A stretch of 64,000 bases of DNA. Origin: an uncultured Cohaesibacter sp. Its GTDB lineage: Bacteria > Pseudomonadota > Alphaproteobacteria > Rhizobiales > Cohaesibacteraceae. The position numbers and the translations under genes were made by a program. The notes under the pieces are model-generated. The model saw only the letters and a program-made list of their open reading frames with translations. It searched no databases and had not been told where the DNA came from. This document shows, in pieces, positions 17,365 to 26,423 of this stretch. Every line of letters begins with the position of its first letter. Position 1 is the stretch's first letter. The DNA lies in NCBI RefSeq assembly GCF_963676485.1, contig NZ_OY781114.1, positions 1,302,001-1,366,000 of the forward strand, read 5' to 3'.

Positions 17365-18366
17365 TCAATCTCCATCCAGTGCGTTAAAGCCAGCAGAGAT
17401 ACCCAGTTTCGGCCCCAGATATTCTGCCACGAGATCGTCGGTGAGAAGAATGGCCCCCAGCAAAGCCTCCACGCGAATGCGCCCCTGCACAGAGCCGACG
17501 CCCGCAAAGGCTGGATCATCCAGCTCTTCGGCCAGACGGATCGCACGCGCAAACCCTCTGTCAATGTCCGCATCATTCTCCGAGAGGATTGAGGCCAATT
17601 GCCGATTTGCCTGAAGCGAGAGCAGAACGTGGCGCTGGGAGCGCCCGGACCGTCTGGCTTCGGCACGGTTGGGGCGCGGCCTGTCAAAGCTGCCCATGGG
17701 GCGGCCAAGCCGCGTTTGGGCCGTAAATTTTAGTCCGGTCGTAAGGGCTGTATAGAGTTGGCGCACCGCCTCGTCGGGCGCACGATAGATATCATTGTCC
17801 GCCTTGATCATCATCTGCGCATAGCCCTTCTGCCAGTCGTTGAGGATTGCTGCGGAATTGTCGGCGATATCCTTTGCCATGACGGACATCAGATCGCAGC
17901 GCAAAGAGGCGGGCTGATCGGCAAATTGCGGGTCATAGAGCAGGAACTCCATCGGATAAAACCCCCGCGCGGCGATGGAGACCGATTGGAATTTTTCCAC
18001 ATCATGAATGGCCGGATCATTCTCGCTGAGCAAGCTGGCGAGGGTTTTTGGGGTGAAGCCTCGCGTATCAGGCCAGAAGGCCAGTGCAAAGGCGCGGTTA
18101 TCCTTTTCCGAAGGCCCAAAGCGCAGGTGACTGACCCCCATCCAGGCATCAAAAGCATCATTATAAGCGGCCTTCACCGCACCAAGATCATCAGGGCACC
18201 GTGCCTCGACGACCTTGGATAGTGCTGCCGAACGGGTCGCAAGGCGTTCATAGCCGGGCAGAATATGCTCATGCACGCCATTGAAGACGAGCTTCGGCAT
18301 ATCGATCTCTTGCGCCAAGGCCGGAGCGAGAAGCAGACTGTAAATAATAAGGCAATATTTCCACAT
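17365..18366 (-). CDS. Imelysin-family (M75) periplasmic protein, divergent
   Basis: A 333-aa exported protein with a signal peptide (about 1-18, ending ALAQ) and an imelysin-like all-helical fold (GVHEHILPGYERLATRSAAL, AYNDAFDAWMGVSHLRFGP). Imelysins are surface or periplasmic iron-uptake proteins related to EfeO. The usual GxHxxE motif reads GFYPMEFLLY, so the histidine is replaced by tyrosine. That suggests changed or lost metal binding at this site. It lies between the di-heme oxidoreductase and DUF1513 genes with 1-2 bp gaps. Confidence 0.85.
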   Translation of the reverse strand: MWKYCLIIYSLLLAPALAQEIDMPKLVFNGVHEHILPGYERLATRSAALSKVVEARCPDDLGAVKAAYNDAFDAWMGVSHLRFGPSEKDNRAFALAFWPDTRGFTPKTLASLLSENDPAIHDVEKFQSVSIAARGFYPMEFLLYDPQFADQPASLRCDLMSVMAKDIADNSAAILNDWQKGYAQMMIKADNDIYRAPDEAVRQLYTALTTGLKFTAQTRLGRPMGSFDRPRPNRAEARRSGRSQRHVLLSLQANRQLASILSENDADIDRGFARAIRLAEELDDPAFAGVGSVQGRIRVEALLGAILLTDDLVAEYLGPKLGISAGFNALDGD

Positions 18367-18368
18367 GG

Positions 18369-19892
18369 TTACAAACTTTCCAGAAATGAAATCAAGGCGG
18401 CCCGGTCAGCTGGCGGCATGGCAACAACGGCCTTGCGCTGTGGCTCGGCCTCCCCGCCATGCCACAGCACGGCTTCGAGCAGGGAGCGGGCGCGGCCGTC
18501 ATGCAGAAAGAAGCTATGGCCGGAGACCTGAGCGGTCAGGCCAATGCCCCAAAGGGGCGGCGTGCGCCATTCCCGCCCGTTGGCGCGGGCTTCGGGTTGG
18601 CCATCCGCAAGCCCTTCCCCCATATCATGCAACAGAAGATCAGTATAAGGCCATATCAGCTGGAAGCCCAATTCCGGCTCATCTTTGAGGCGATGGGTTA
18701 CATAGGCGGGCGTATGGCAGCTGGCACAGCCGGTTTCATGAAACAGCTTCTTGCCACGCAAAACGGTCTCGTCTGCCACTTTGCGGCGAGCTGGTACGCC
18801 CAGATGGCGGCTGTAGAAGGTGACAAGATCAAGGCCCTTCTGGTCCACTTCTTCTCCACGGACATCCTTGTCACCATGGGGAGCCGCGCGACATGCGCTT
18901 TGGCTTTGGGAGCAATCGCCCCAAGCCTTGGGGAACAGCGGATTGGAGAGACCAATGTCTCGAAAGAAGGCCGCTGCGGATTGTTCTTCAACGGTCGGGC
19001 GACCCGCCTTGAGGCCAAAACGCCCCAGCATGGGCATCTGATAGCGCTCTGACCAGACGATATTGGGCTTTCCGGAAATTCCGTCGCCATCGGTGTCTTC
19101 CGGGTCTGCTTTGGCAAGAATATCCTTGGCCGGAATAGCTTCCAACAACCCAAGGCCGATCATCTGCGGCGCAATGCGCGGGCTGAGGGTGGCATCGGGA
19201 TGCAGAGGCCCATAGGCCAGATCGGCAGCTCTGTAGGTTGGCTTGCGCAAACTGGCCTGCTCTCCCCCCGCAAGAGGCACAATCCTCTCTTCATAATCAA
19301 TGTGCAGGCGATATTCTGCCGGATATCCAGCCAATGCAAAATCCTGTAGCTGCCCGCCATAAACAGGGTCAGGCTTGGTGCCATGGTATCCCTCGATGCG
19401 CTTGGCCATGGGATCCGCTTCATTTGGCACGGCGACGCGCAGGAACATGGAAACCGCACTGTCTTCATGGCTTTCAGGCGGATGGCCGCGCCCATCATTG
19501 ATATGGCAACGCATGCAGGAGCGCGCATTATAGAGCGGGCCAAGGCCGTCAGAAGCCTTGGTCGACGAGGGAGACGACACCCAGAGCTTTTCGAACATCG
19601 CCTTGCCCAACTCGAACTCCAGCTTGTCTTCAAAACTCATGCTCGCAGAGGGCTTGGAGAAGGCATCGGCATCCTTGCGCACCCGGACAGTTGCTGCACC
19701 TGCCGATAGAGCTTCAAAGCGTTGAGGCGCATCAAAATTCTGTGGCGGCGCCGTCACGCGCGCAATGCGCTCTGCTTCCGCGGCTGTGCGCGGAATAATA
19801 GACAGATGTGGCTCATCAAGCGGCCCGGCGATAGCCGGCAGGGCAATAAAAAAGGGCAGGCATGTGAAACTGGGGCGAAGCATACACGTCAT
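18369..19892 (-). CDS. Di-heme oxidoreductase (DHOR, c-type)
   Basis: A protein of about 507 aa with a signal peptide (LRPSFTCLPFFIALPAIAG) and two c-type heme motifs, CMRCH near residue 126-130 and CASCH in the C-terminal third. The layout matches the di-haem oxidoreductase / putative peroxidase family (DUF1111, PF06537). It probably works in the periplasm as the redox partner of the imelysin iron system. The start is uncertain: ATG codons at 19892 and 19883 both give a signal peptide, and neither has a good ribosome site because the upstream terminator is very close. Confidence 0.85.
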   Translation of the reverse strand: MTCMLRPSFTCLPFFIALPAIAGPLDEPHLSIIPRTAAEAERIARVTAPPQNFDAPQRFEALSAGAATVRVRKDADAFSKPSASMSFEDKLEFELGKAMFEKLWVSSPSSTKASDGLGPLYNARSCMRCHINDGRGHPPESHEDSAVSMFLRVAVPNEADPMAKRIEGYHGTKPDPVYGGQLQDFALAGYPAEYRLHIDYEERIVPLAGGEQASLRKPTYRAADLAYGPLHPDATLSPRIAPQMIGLGLLEAIPAKDILAKADPEDTDGDGISGKPNIVWSERYQMPMLGRFGLKAGRPTVEEQSAAAFFRDIGLSNPLFPKAWGDCSQSQSACRAAPHGDKDVRGEEVDQKGLDLVTFYSRHLGVPARRKVADETVLRGKKLFHETGCASCHTPAYVTHRLKDEPELGFQLIWPYTDLLLHDMGEGLADGQPEARANGREWRTPPLWGIGLTAQVSGHSFFLHDGRARSLLEAVLWHGGEAEPQRKAVVAMPPADRAALISFLESL

Positions 19893-19914
19893 TTCTGGCA
19901 ATGGGCGGAAACGC

Positions 19915-19946
19915 AAAAAGCGCAGCTTTGAAAAGCAGCGCTTTTT
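19915..19946 (-). terminator. Terminator/attenuator after the first imelysin gene
   Basis: A 12-bp stem with one mismatch (19915-19926 with 19935-19946) ends in TTTTT. It lies inside the imelysin-DHOR-imelysin-DUF1513 gene run, so it may only partly stop transcription and lower expression of the later genes. Confidence 0.7.
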
Positions 19947-19964
19947 GTTTTTATCCAGTTTGGC

Positions 19965-21242
19965 TTATTGGAAAACAGCGTTGGGATTGTCGAGGCTGTC
20001 GGACCCTTCAAACTCGATATCATCGAGCTTGAGGGCAGAAACCACGCGCTCGATGGACTTGGTCTGATCAACCAGAGCATCGACGCCGCCCATCACGAGC
20101 GCTTCACCGCCTTCGTTGCCGCGCGCCAGCATCTGATCATAGCTGAAGCCCGCTTCGGCCGCAGACTTGATGGCTCCGAGTTTGATCATGGTGGTGTTGA
20201 GCTTTCCGGTCAGCTCATCATCAAGAGCCTTGTCAGAGGTTGCAACCAGATCAGACAGGGACGGGCCGGAAACGCGGGAGCCATCGATGCGCACATACTC
20301 ACCGACATAAGCATTGCGGATGCCAAGACCGTCATAATAGTGGCTGTTGTGGGTGTTGTCGGAGAAGCAATCATGCTCTTCTTCCGGATCGTTCAACATC
20401 AATCCAAGGCGCATGCGTTCGCCAGCCTGTTCCCCATAAGAAAGGGAGCCCATACCGGTGACAATGGTCACGATGCCTGCATTTTCGTCAGACATCAGGG
20501 TGGCGCGGGCTTCTCCGCCGGTTTCCCACTGCTTGGCCATCCAGTCGAGATCGGAAACGAGCAGATCGGTTGCAGCCTTGAGGTAGGCTGCACGGCGATC
20601 ACAATTGTCATTGGTGCAGGCATCGCCTTTGGCATAATCTGTCCAGGAACGCTCACCGGCTCCATGCTCGGTGCCATGCAGATCCTGCCCCCAGAGCAGG
20701 AATTCGATGGCATGATAACCGGTGGCCACGTTGGCTTCGATGCCGTCCGCTTCATGCAGGGTTTCCGCCAGCAGCTCAGGCGTGATGGCGCTTGCGTCAA
20801 TCTCCTTGCCCGAAAGGGTAAAGGACGGGTTGGCGATTACATTAAGGGCGGCATATTCGTTTTCATCGGTTGGGCCACCATAGGAGGCGTCAACATAGTC
20901 AATCAGGCCCTCATCCAGAGGCCACGCATTGACCTTGCCTTCCCAGTCATCGACGATGGCGTTGCCAAAGCGATAGACTTCTGTCTGCTGATAAGGCACG
21001 CGAGACGCAAGCCAGGCCGCGCGTGCTGCTGTCAATGTGTCTGCCGATGGATTGGCGATCAGGGCATCAACTGCGCTTTGCAGCTTCTGGGCAGCAATCA
21101 GGCTATCGGTATATTTGGCTTCAGCGATATTGGCATAGGTTTCAAGAACAGCTTTCTTGCTCACTGGCTCTGCTGCGGTTGCTGCGACGCCGAGGCCAAG
21201 CAGGCAAGCCACAGAATATCCAAGCAATCGATGTGTCTTCAT
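19965..21242 (-). CDS. Imelysin family iron-uptake protein
   Basis: A 425-aa exported protein with a signal peptide (MKTHRLLGYSVACLLGLGVAATAA). The intact imelysin motif GYHAIEFLLWGQDLHG (GxHxxE) lies near residue 200, and the C-terminal repeat has the pattern SLSYGEQAGERMRLGLM. Family members (IrpA/ICMP/imelysin) are iron-regulated and take part in iron acquisition. The ATG at 21242 has GGGGAA upstream. It is the first gene of the iron operon. Confidence 0.93.
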   Translation of the reverse strand: MKTHRLLGYSVACLLGLGVAATAAEPVSKKAVLETYANIAEAKYTDSLIAAQKLQSAVDALIANPSADTLTAARAAWLASRVPYQQTEVYRFGNAIVDDWEGKVNAWPLDEGLIDYVDASYGGPTDENEYAALNVIANPSFTLSGKEIDASAITPELLAETLHEADGIEANVATGYHAIEFLLWGQDLHGTEHGAGERSWTDYAKGDACTNDNCDRRAAYLKAATDLLVSDLDWMAKQWETGGEARATLMSDENAGIVTIVTGMGSLSYGEQAGERMRLGLMLNDPEEEHDCFSDNTHNSHYYDGLGIRNAYVGEYVRIDGSRVSGPSLSDLVATSDKALDDELTGKLNTTMIKLGAIKSAAEAGFSYDQMLARGNEGGEALVMGGVDALVDQTKSIERVVSALKLDDIEFEGSDSLDNPNAVFQ

Positions 21243-21588
21243 TGAATTATTTCCCCAATTTTCTCGTGTCTCAATGGGTTCCAAACGAGCCGGCATCGAA
21301 GCGATGGACTCATTGGAGCGCGTCAAGACCGCCGACCAGCCGGTTCGACACCAACAGCTTCAGCGCGCCTTATTTCCTTCTCAAGGCCCAAAACTTGAAT
21401 TAAAAGTTCATCTTTGTAAAGTTGATTATTATGTTCATAATAAAAACCTGTTGAGAGGACCGAAAAAATAGAGAAACTCTAGCGCAATTCTGCCCAACCC
21501 TTAACAAGCCTCACGCCTTCTGAAACGAATTATGCTATGCAGAACAAAGGTCTTCTATTCATGAAGATGCGAGGGGGAGAGCAACATC
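21243..21588. other. Divergent promoter region of iron genes
   Basis: This 346-bp gap between the imelysin operon and the VIT-family gene has no gene of its own. It is AT-rich at 21395-21480 and holds the RirA-like site listed separately. Confidence 0.5.
21396..21410. promoter_or_regulatory. Possible RirA iron-responsive operator
   Basis: TGA-N9-TCA (21396-21398, 21408-21410) in AT-rich DNA 154 bp upstream of the imelysin gene matches the rhizobial iron-responsive operator consensus. The consensus is short, so chance is possible, but the genes on both sides concern iron. Confidence 0.4.
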
Positions 21589-22317
21589 ATGACGATTGAC
21601 TGGGATCACCATAGGCGAGAAGTCCACAATCTGGGTGGCGTGCATGATTTTCTCAAGCAGATCGTCTATGGAGGCAATGATGGTATCGTGACCACCTTTG
21701 CCATTGTGGCTGGCTTTGCAGGTGCGCAAACAGAAGGCGTAGCACAGATCGGTGCCATTGCGGTTTTGGTGTTTGGCCTTGCCAATCTTTTTGCCGATGC
21801 CGTGTCCATGGGCTTAGGCGAATTTCTCTCCACCCGCTCGCAAAAAGATCTCTATCACAAACAGCGCAAATTCGTTTTTGAAGAGCTCAAGCATCATCCC
21901 CAGCAGGAATATGCGGAACTCGTGCAGATGATGACTGAGCGCGGTTTGACCCTGAATTCAGCAAAGAAGATAGCAACCGAAATCATGAAAAGCCCGGAAC
22001 TGGTTGCAGATCTGATGATGAGCTACGAGTTGGAGATGCATGACATGCGGCAGGTATCGCCAGCTCTGGACGGGCTGGTGACATTTGTATCCTTCGTAAC
22101 CTTTGGTGTTATTCCGTTGGTGCCCTATCTTCTGCTTCCGCCCACCCAGAGCGCCTTTTTCCTTTCGGTTTTAACAACCTTCATGGCGCTTGTCGGGCTT
22201 GGTCTCTTACGCTGGTGGTCAACGCGTGAGAAGATCCTGCGCTGCGTGGGCGAGACTGTTCTGGTTGGCGGCGCCTGTGCCATCGTTGCTTTCATCGTCG
22301 GTGCCGTCGTCGGCTGA
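21589..22317 (+). CDS. VIT1/CCC1-family iron/manganese transporter
   Basis: A 242-aa membrane protein of the vacuolar iron transporter family. The first helix carries GGNDGIVTTFAIVAGFAGA, followed by AVSMGLGEFLSTRSQKDLY. A cytoplasmic metal-binding helical region (about 90-150, rich in Glu, Met and His) precedes three C-terminal helices. Such proteins export or detoxify Fe(II)/Mn(II). The start has a strong GAGGGGGAG ribosome site. Its position opposite the imelysin operon fits a balance of uptake and efflux. Confidence 0.9.
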   Translation: MTIDWDHHRREVHNLGGVHDFLKQIVYGGNDGIVTTFAIVAGFAGAQTEGVAQIGAIAVLVFGLANLFADAVSMGLGEFLSTRSQKDLYHKQRKFVFEELKHHPQQEYAELVQMMTERGLTLNSAKKIATEIMKSPELVADLMMSYELEMHDMRQVSPALDGLVTFVSFVTFGVIPLVPYLLLPPTQSAFFLSVLTTFMALVGLGLLRWWSTREKILRCVGETVLVGGACAIVAFIVGAVVG

Positions 22318-22410
22318 TCACCCAAAGCACCATATGCGCGATGAAGTCTGGTCATTGAGACCAAAAAGCGATAGAGAAGATAGTCAGATGCGCAACGGGC
22401 GCACTTTGCG

Positions 22411-22650
22411 ATGGAGGCAAGTTTGTTCGACACTTCACATCCCATGCTCAAGCCTCTTTGGGTTCGGCTCCTCATTTGCGGTGTGACCCTGGGCTGGGGT
22501 CTCTTCGAATTTCTCATGGCCAGCTCGACATGGGCCGTAATCTTCGGCGTCGTCGGGTTGATTTGCGTTTACCACCTGCTACTGGAATATGAGCCGCCTT
22601 TAGACCAGCCTGCAAACGCACCAAGCGAGAAAGAGGAAGAAGCCTCATAG
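22411..22650 (+). CDS. Small two-helix membrane protein
   Basis: A 79-aa product with two hydrophobic segments (about 16-35 and 40-57) and an acidic tail (PSEKEEEAS). No family recognised. It is 93 bp downstream of the VIT gene on the same strand. Starts at 22411 or 22444 are both possible and neither has an ideal ribosome site. Confidence 0.5.
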   Translation: MEASLFDTSHPMLKPLWVRLLICGVTLGWGLFEFLMASSTWAVIFGVVGLICVYHLLLEYEPPLDQPANAPSEKEEEAS

Positions 22651-22794
22651 TTCAGCCCCCTGTTCCGTAAGCAAAGTCCTTTTCGCGCCGCCATGCGGCA
22701 ACACCTCTCGCCAAATCAAAGAGACAGCTTCGTAAGATCGCCTCTTTGCCATTTCTTTTCCTTCCTGTGTCTTTCCTATCCAGAGCTTTCTCCC

Positions 22795-23778
22795 ATGCCA
22801 GATAATTTTGCCATTTCATTTGACGATATTCTGAGCGCTGCCAAACGCCTTGAAGGCCACGCCGTGCGCACTCCCCTGCTCGAGTTTGCCCCGCTGAATG
22901 ACAAGCTTGGCAAGCGGGTCTTGGTCAAGTTCGAGGGAGCACAGCATACCGGGTCTTTCAAATTTCGTGGGGCCTTCAACCGCATTTCGACCATCGACCC
23001 GTCCGCAAAGGCGGCCGGTGTGGTGGCCTGGTCTTCGGGCAACCACGCTCAGGGTATTGCGGCGGCGGCCAGCATGAATGACATCCGGGCAACCATCGTC
23101 ATGCCCAGCGACGCGCCCAGGATCAAGGTCAACAACACCCGCGCCCTTGGTGCCGATATCGTCTTTTATGATCGATACACCGAATCCCGCGAAGAAATCG
23201 CCATGGCGCTCGTCCAAGAACGGGGCGCTATTCTGATCCCGTCCTATGATGACCCCTTCATCATTGCCGGTCAGGGCACCGTCGGGCTGGAAATTGCCCA
23301 GCAGGCGCAAGAGGCCGGTGCGGACATCGGAGCCGTCATTGCGCCTTGTGGCGGTGGGGGACTTATGTCTGGGACGGCAACTGCCATCAGGGAAAAATGC
23401 CCTGACGCCAAGGTTTATTCGGCTGAACCGGAAGGCTTTGACAGCACGGGCCGGTCACTTGGCAGCGATGAGCCTGCCGGAAATATCCCTGACGCGCGCT
23501 CTATTTGCGATGCTTTGCAGTCCCCCTATCCGGGCAAGTTGACCCTTCCGATCAACAAGCAGAAGCTGGCCGGGGGGGGGGCCGTCAGCGATGACGAGGT
23601 GCGCACGGCCGTGCGCTTTGCATTCGAGAAACTCAAGCTTGTGGCGGAGCCGGGTGGGGCTGCCGGACTGGCAGCGGCCCTAGCAGGCAAGATCCCCGAG
23701 CATGACGGAGCGCTGGCGATTGTCATTTCCGGTGCCAATGTCGATCCTGAGCTCTATTGCGAGATTCTCTCCGCCTGA
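22795..23778 (+). CDS. Threonine/serine dehydratase-like PLP enzyme
   Basis: A 327-aa fold-type II PLP enzyme. GSFKFRGAFNR holds the Schiff-base lysine, SSGNHAQGIAAAA is the asparagine loop, and CGGGGLMSG is the phosphate-binding glycine loop. It lacks the C-terminal regulatory ACT domain of biosynthetic threonine deaminase, so it is of the catabolic / serine racemase-like type that releases ammonia from Ser or Thr. The exact substrate cannot be fixed. The start at 22795 follows family length; the ribosome site is weak. A run of ten G (23572-23581) lies inside the coding region. Confidence 0.85.
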   Translation: MPDNFAISFDDILSAAKRLEGHAVRTPLLEFAPLNDKLGKRVLVKFEGAQHTGSFKFRGAFNRISTIDPSAKAAGVVAWSSGNHAQGIAAAASMNDIRATIVMPSDAPRIKVNNTRALGADIVFYDRYTESREEIAMALVQERGAILIPSYDDPFIIAGQGTVGLEIAQQAQEAGADIGAVIAPCGGGGLMSGTATAIREKCPDAKVYSAEPEGFDSTGRSLGSDEPAGNIPDARSICDALQSPYPGKLTLPINKQKLAGGGAVSDDEVRTAVRFAFEKLKLVAEPGGAAGLAAALAGKIPEHDGALAIVISGANVDPELYCEILSA

Positions 23779-23859
23779 CGGTCGTCAGTGATGCAGCTGC
23801 TCTTGTTGCTAATGAGCAATGATTGGCTGTATAAAACGCCCAGAACCGAGGTGTTGTGT

Positions 23860-24906
23860 ATGCCCCATAAAAGACCCACTTTGAAGACCATTTCCGAATT
23901 GAGCGGCTTTGCCGTGACCACTGTCTCAAGGGCTCTCAATGATGGCCCGGAGATCGGGGCAGACACCAAGGAAAAGGTCAAGAAGATAGCCCGGGAGATC
24001 GGTTATGTGCGCAACCGATCCGGGCTTGGCCTTGTCACGGGTAGAACCAATGTCATCTCTCTGGTGCTTTCCGCCGATCACGATGTCATCGACGATCACA
24101 CCGGACGGCTGATTTCGGCCATTGCCCACAGTCTGACCGGCACAAATTATCATATGAATATCGTGACATTCTCCTCGCCTGAAGACAGGCTGAATGTCGT
24201 CAAACATGTGGTCGAGACCCGCGCAGCGGATGCAATCATTCTCAACCAGACCAAGCCGGAGGATGAACGCGTCGCCTATCTCATGGAACGCAACTTTCCC
24301 TTTGCGGCCTATGGGCGCACCAGCTGGCAAGACCAGCATCGCTATTTTGACTTCGACACCGAGGCCTTCGGAGAGATGGCGGTGCAGCGTCTTTATGACA
24401 AAGGTCGCCGTCATTTTCTGGTGGTCTGCCCGCCTGAAGATCTCAGCTACAGCCAGCATTTGATCACAGGACTGGAACGGGCCAACCAGACGCATGACTT
24501 CACGCTGGACGTCCTCAAAGGCGCGACCAGTCACGACACAAGCGAAAAGCTTCTGCAAGCATTGCTCACCTGGCTGGAAAGGGATAGAAGTGTTGATGCC
24601 ATTATTGCCCCATCAACAGCCACGGCAGTGCTTTCCCTTGCGGCCATCGAGCAAAGCGGCAGAGCCATCGGTGTCGATATTGACGTTTTCGCCAAAGAAG
24701 CCAGCCCTTATCTGAAGTTCATCCGCGGCGAAGTCATTTCCGTTTATCAGGATCTCACCGAAGCAGGTGATTTTCTCGCCAAGGCTGCCATTCAGGCCAT
24801 AGAAGAGCCCAAAGCTCCCCCGATGCAAAAGCTGGAGCCGACAACAGAAGAGTTTAAACCCCTTAGCTTGCGTTCCTCGCGCCAGCTTCAGACACATCCC
24901 TCCTAG
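23860..24906 (+). CDS. LacI-family transcriptional regulator
   Basis: A 348-aa protein with an N-terminal LacI helix-turn-helix (PTLKTISELSGFAVTTVSRALN, about 6-27) and a periplasmic-binding-like ligand domain. The start at 23860 is preceded by GAGG; upstream codons are not family-like. The HAD phosphatase gene follows 51 bp later on the same strand, suggesting a sugar or sugar-phosphate inducer. The ligand is unknown. Confidence 0.88.
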   Translation: MPHKRPTLKTISELSGFAVTTVSRALNDGPEIGADTKEKVKKIAREIGYVRNRSGLGLVTGRTNVISLVLSADHDVIDDHTGRLISAIAHSLTGTNYHMNIVTFSSPEDRLNVVKHVVETRAADAIILNQTKPEDERVAYLMERNFPFAAYGRTSWQDQHRYFDFDTEAFGEMAVQRLYDKGRRHFLVVCPPEDLSYSQHLITGLERANQTHDFTLDVLKGATSHDTSEKLLQALLTWLERDRSVDAIIAPSTATAVLSLAAIEQSGRAIGVDIDVFAKEASPYLKFIRGEVISVYQDLTEAGDFLAKAAIQAIEEPKAPPMQKLEPTTEEFKPLSLRSSRQLQTHPS

Positions 24907-24957
24907 CTGGAGCCTCTCCCTTTTGGGACAGGCTTCCCGATCAAACAGGACATTCAT

Positions 24958-25647
24958 TTGAAATCTCACCCCCTTTCCGGCATCAAGGCCGTTATCTTCG
25001 ATTTTGATGGCGTTCTTGTCGACAGTGAGCCAATTTCCCTTGGCGAGCTTAAAAACAGTTTTGAAGAACATGGCATCCAGATGGAATGGAGCGCTCTGGT
25101 CAAGGGCTTCCTTGGTACGGCCCCACGCGACATCACCCGCTTCATGCATGAGGAGACTGGGCGCGATCCGGCTGGCATTTTCCCCGAAGGCTGGCATGCG
25201 CGGGTCATGAAGCGCTTTGCTCAGGGCCTAACCATGATCAGCGGTGCTGAAGCCCTGCTCGACAAGCTTGATGCAGACGGCATCCCCTATTGTATCGCAT
25301 CCGGCAGCCATCCGGATCGACTGCAGCTGGCGCTCTCAACGATTGGGCAGGAAAAACGCTTCGAAGGCCGCAGCTTCAGCACGGAAATGGTTCCCCATGG
25401 CAAGCCTGCTCCGGATATCTTCCTATATGCAGCCAAGGCCCTGAATGTGGATCCGAAGGACTGCATGGTTGTGGAAGATGGCACAGCAGGCACAATTGGT
25501 GCCAAGGAAGCGGGCATTGGCACCATTGTAGGATTGGTTGGTGGCAGCCATCTTAACGATGCAGAGCTCAAAGCCATGCACGCCAAGGCGCTCACAAAAG
25601 CTGGCTCGAACCTGATTGTGGAAACGCTGGACGAACTCCTCGACTAG
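24958..25647 (+). CDS. HAD-superfamily phosphatase, PGM-like
   Basis: A 229-aa HAD-IA hydrolase. Motif I is FDFDGVLVDSE (nucleophile and acid Asp), motif II CIASGS, motif III lysine in HGKPAPDIF, and motif IV VVEDGTAG. A small helical cap lies at about 20-90. This is the layout of the beta-phosphoglucomutase / sugar-phosphatase group. The start is a TTG with AGGA 8 nt upstream. It is probably cotranscribed with the LacI regulator. Confidence 0.88.
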   Translation: MKSHPLSGIKAVIFDFDGVLVDSEPISLGELKNSFEEHGIQMEWSALVKGFLGTAPRDITRFMHEETGRDPAGIFPEGWHARVMKRFAQGLTMISGAEALLDKLDADGIPYCIASGSHPDRLQLALSTIGQEKRFEGRSFSTEMVPHGKPAPDIFLYAAKALNVDPKDCMVVEDGTAGTIGAKEAGIGTIVGLVGGSHLNDAELKAMHAKALTKAGSNLIVETLDELLD

Positions 25648-25724
25648 ATGCTTTTTCCAAAGCACCTGGAGCCGCGGCCCCTGACAAAGGGTGGGGCCAG
25701 CCTTTCCATCTTTGTGACTGATAA

Positions 25725-25755
25725 CTGAAAAGGGCGCAGCTTGGGCGAGCGCCCT
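25725..25755 (-). terminator. Terminator after mntR
   Basis: A perfect 7-bp stem (25731-25737 with 25749-25755) is followed on the minus strand by TTTTCAG. It overlaps the last base pairs of mntR. Confidence 0.65.
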
Positions 25756-26203
25756 ATTCCTTGTCCGCCAGATATTTGTCGAATGCTGCAAGGGTCTGTT
25801 GGGAGACATGGTGCTCGATGCCTTCGGCATCTATCTCGGCGGTTTCCCTCGGCACACCAACGGCGACCAGCAATTCGACCACGGAGCGATGGCGCGCGCG
25901 CACGCGATTGGCCAGCGCATCTCCCTCATCGGTCAGAAACACACCACGATATGGCCTTGAAACCGCGAGCCCTTCCCGTTTGAGCCGCGCGATAGCCTTG
26001 GTGGCGGTGGGATGCGCTACGCCCATGCGCTCGGCAATGTCTGCGGTGCGGGCTTCCCCCAACTCAGCAATAAGATCGCCGATCATTTCCACATAGTCTT
26101 CCATGACCGCGCAGGCCTGAGCCTCGCGCGCACGCACAAAACGAAGGCTTTGTTTGGATGGACGACTTGGACTTTCTGGCATTTTCTTCTTCTTTGCGTG
26201 CAT
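25754..26203 (-). CDS. mntR: Manganese-responsive regulator MntR (DtxR family)
   Basis: A protein of about 149 aa with an N-terminal winged helix (EDYVEMIGDLIAELGEARTADIAERMGVAHPTATKAIARL) and a C-terminal metal-binding dimerisation domain ending EGIEHHVSQQTLAAF. It resembles enterobacterial MntR, including the REAQ region before the helix-turn-helix. It represses Mn(II) uptake when Mn is plentiful. It is divergent from mntH with two matching operators between. Start codons at 26203 or 26182 are both plausible; neither has a strong ribosome site. Confidence 0.92.
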   Translation of the reverse strand: MHAKKKKMPESPSRPSKQSLRFVRAREAQACAVMEDYVEMIGDLIAELGEARTADIAERMGVAHPTATKAIARLKREGLAVSRPYRGVFLTDEGDALANRVRARHRSVVELLVAVGVPRETAEIDAEGIEHHVSQQTLAAFDKYLADKE

Positions 26204-26328
26204 TGGTGTATGGCCGACCATCATGGCCGGGATTCTCTTGAAGCCTTGGGTAAAGAATGTGCCGACAATTTGCAATTGGCAAATATGGCGCACATGTTAA
26301 CATGAATTTTTGTTCATTGTTTAAAATA

Positions 26329-26340
26329 TAGTCAAGGCTA
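26329..26340. promoter_or_regulatory. MntR box, imperfect copy
   Basis: TAGTCAAGGCTA differs by one base from the core of the perfect box 28 bp downstream, about 2.7 helical turns away. Confidence 0.6.
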
Positions 26341-26353
26341 CATCTTGAAATTT

Positions 26354-26371
26354 GTTTAGCCAAGGCTAAAC
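26354..26371. promoter_or_regulatory. MntR box, perfect palindrome
   Basis: The 18-bp perfect palindrome GTTTAGCC-AA-GGCTAAAC lies 52 bp upstream of mntH. Its TAGC-AAGGCTA core resembles the enterobacterial MntR operator. It sits between divergent mntR and mntH. Confidence 0.8.
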
Positions 26372-26423
26372 TTAAGAGATAAAGGATTAAATTATATACC
26401 AGCCCATAAAAAGAGACCAAGCC

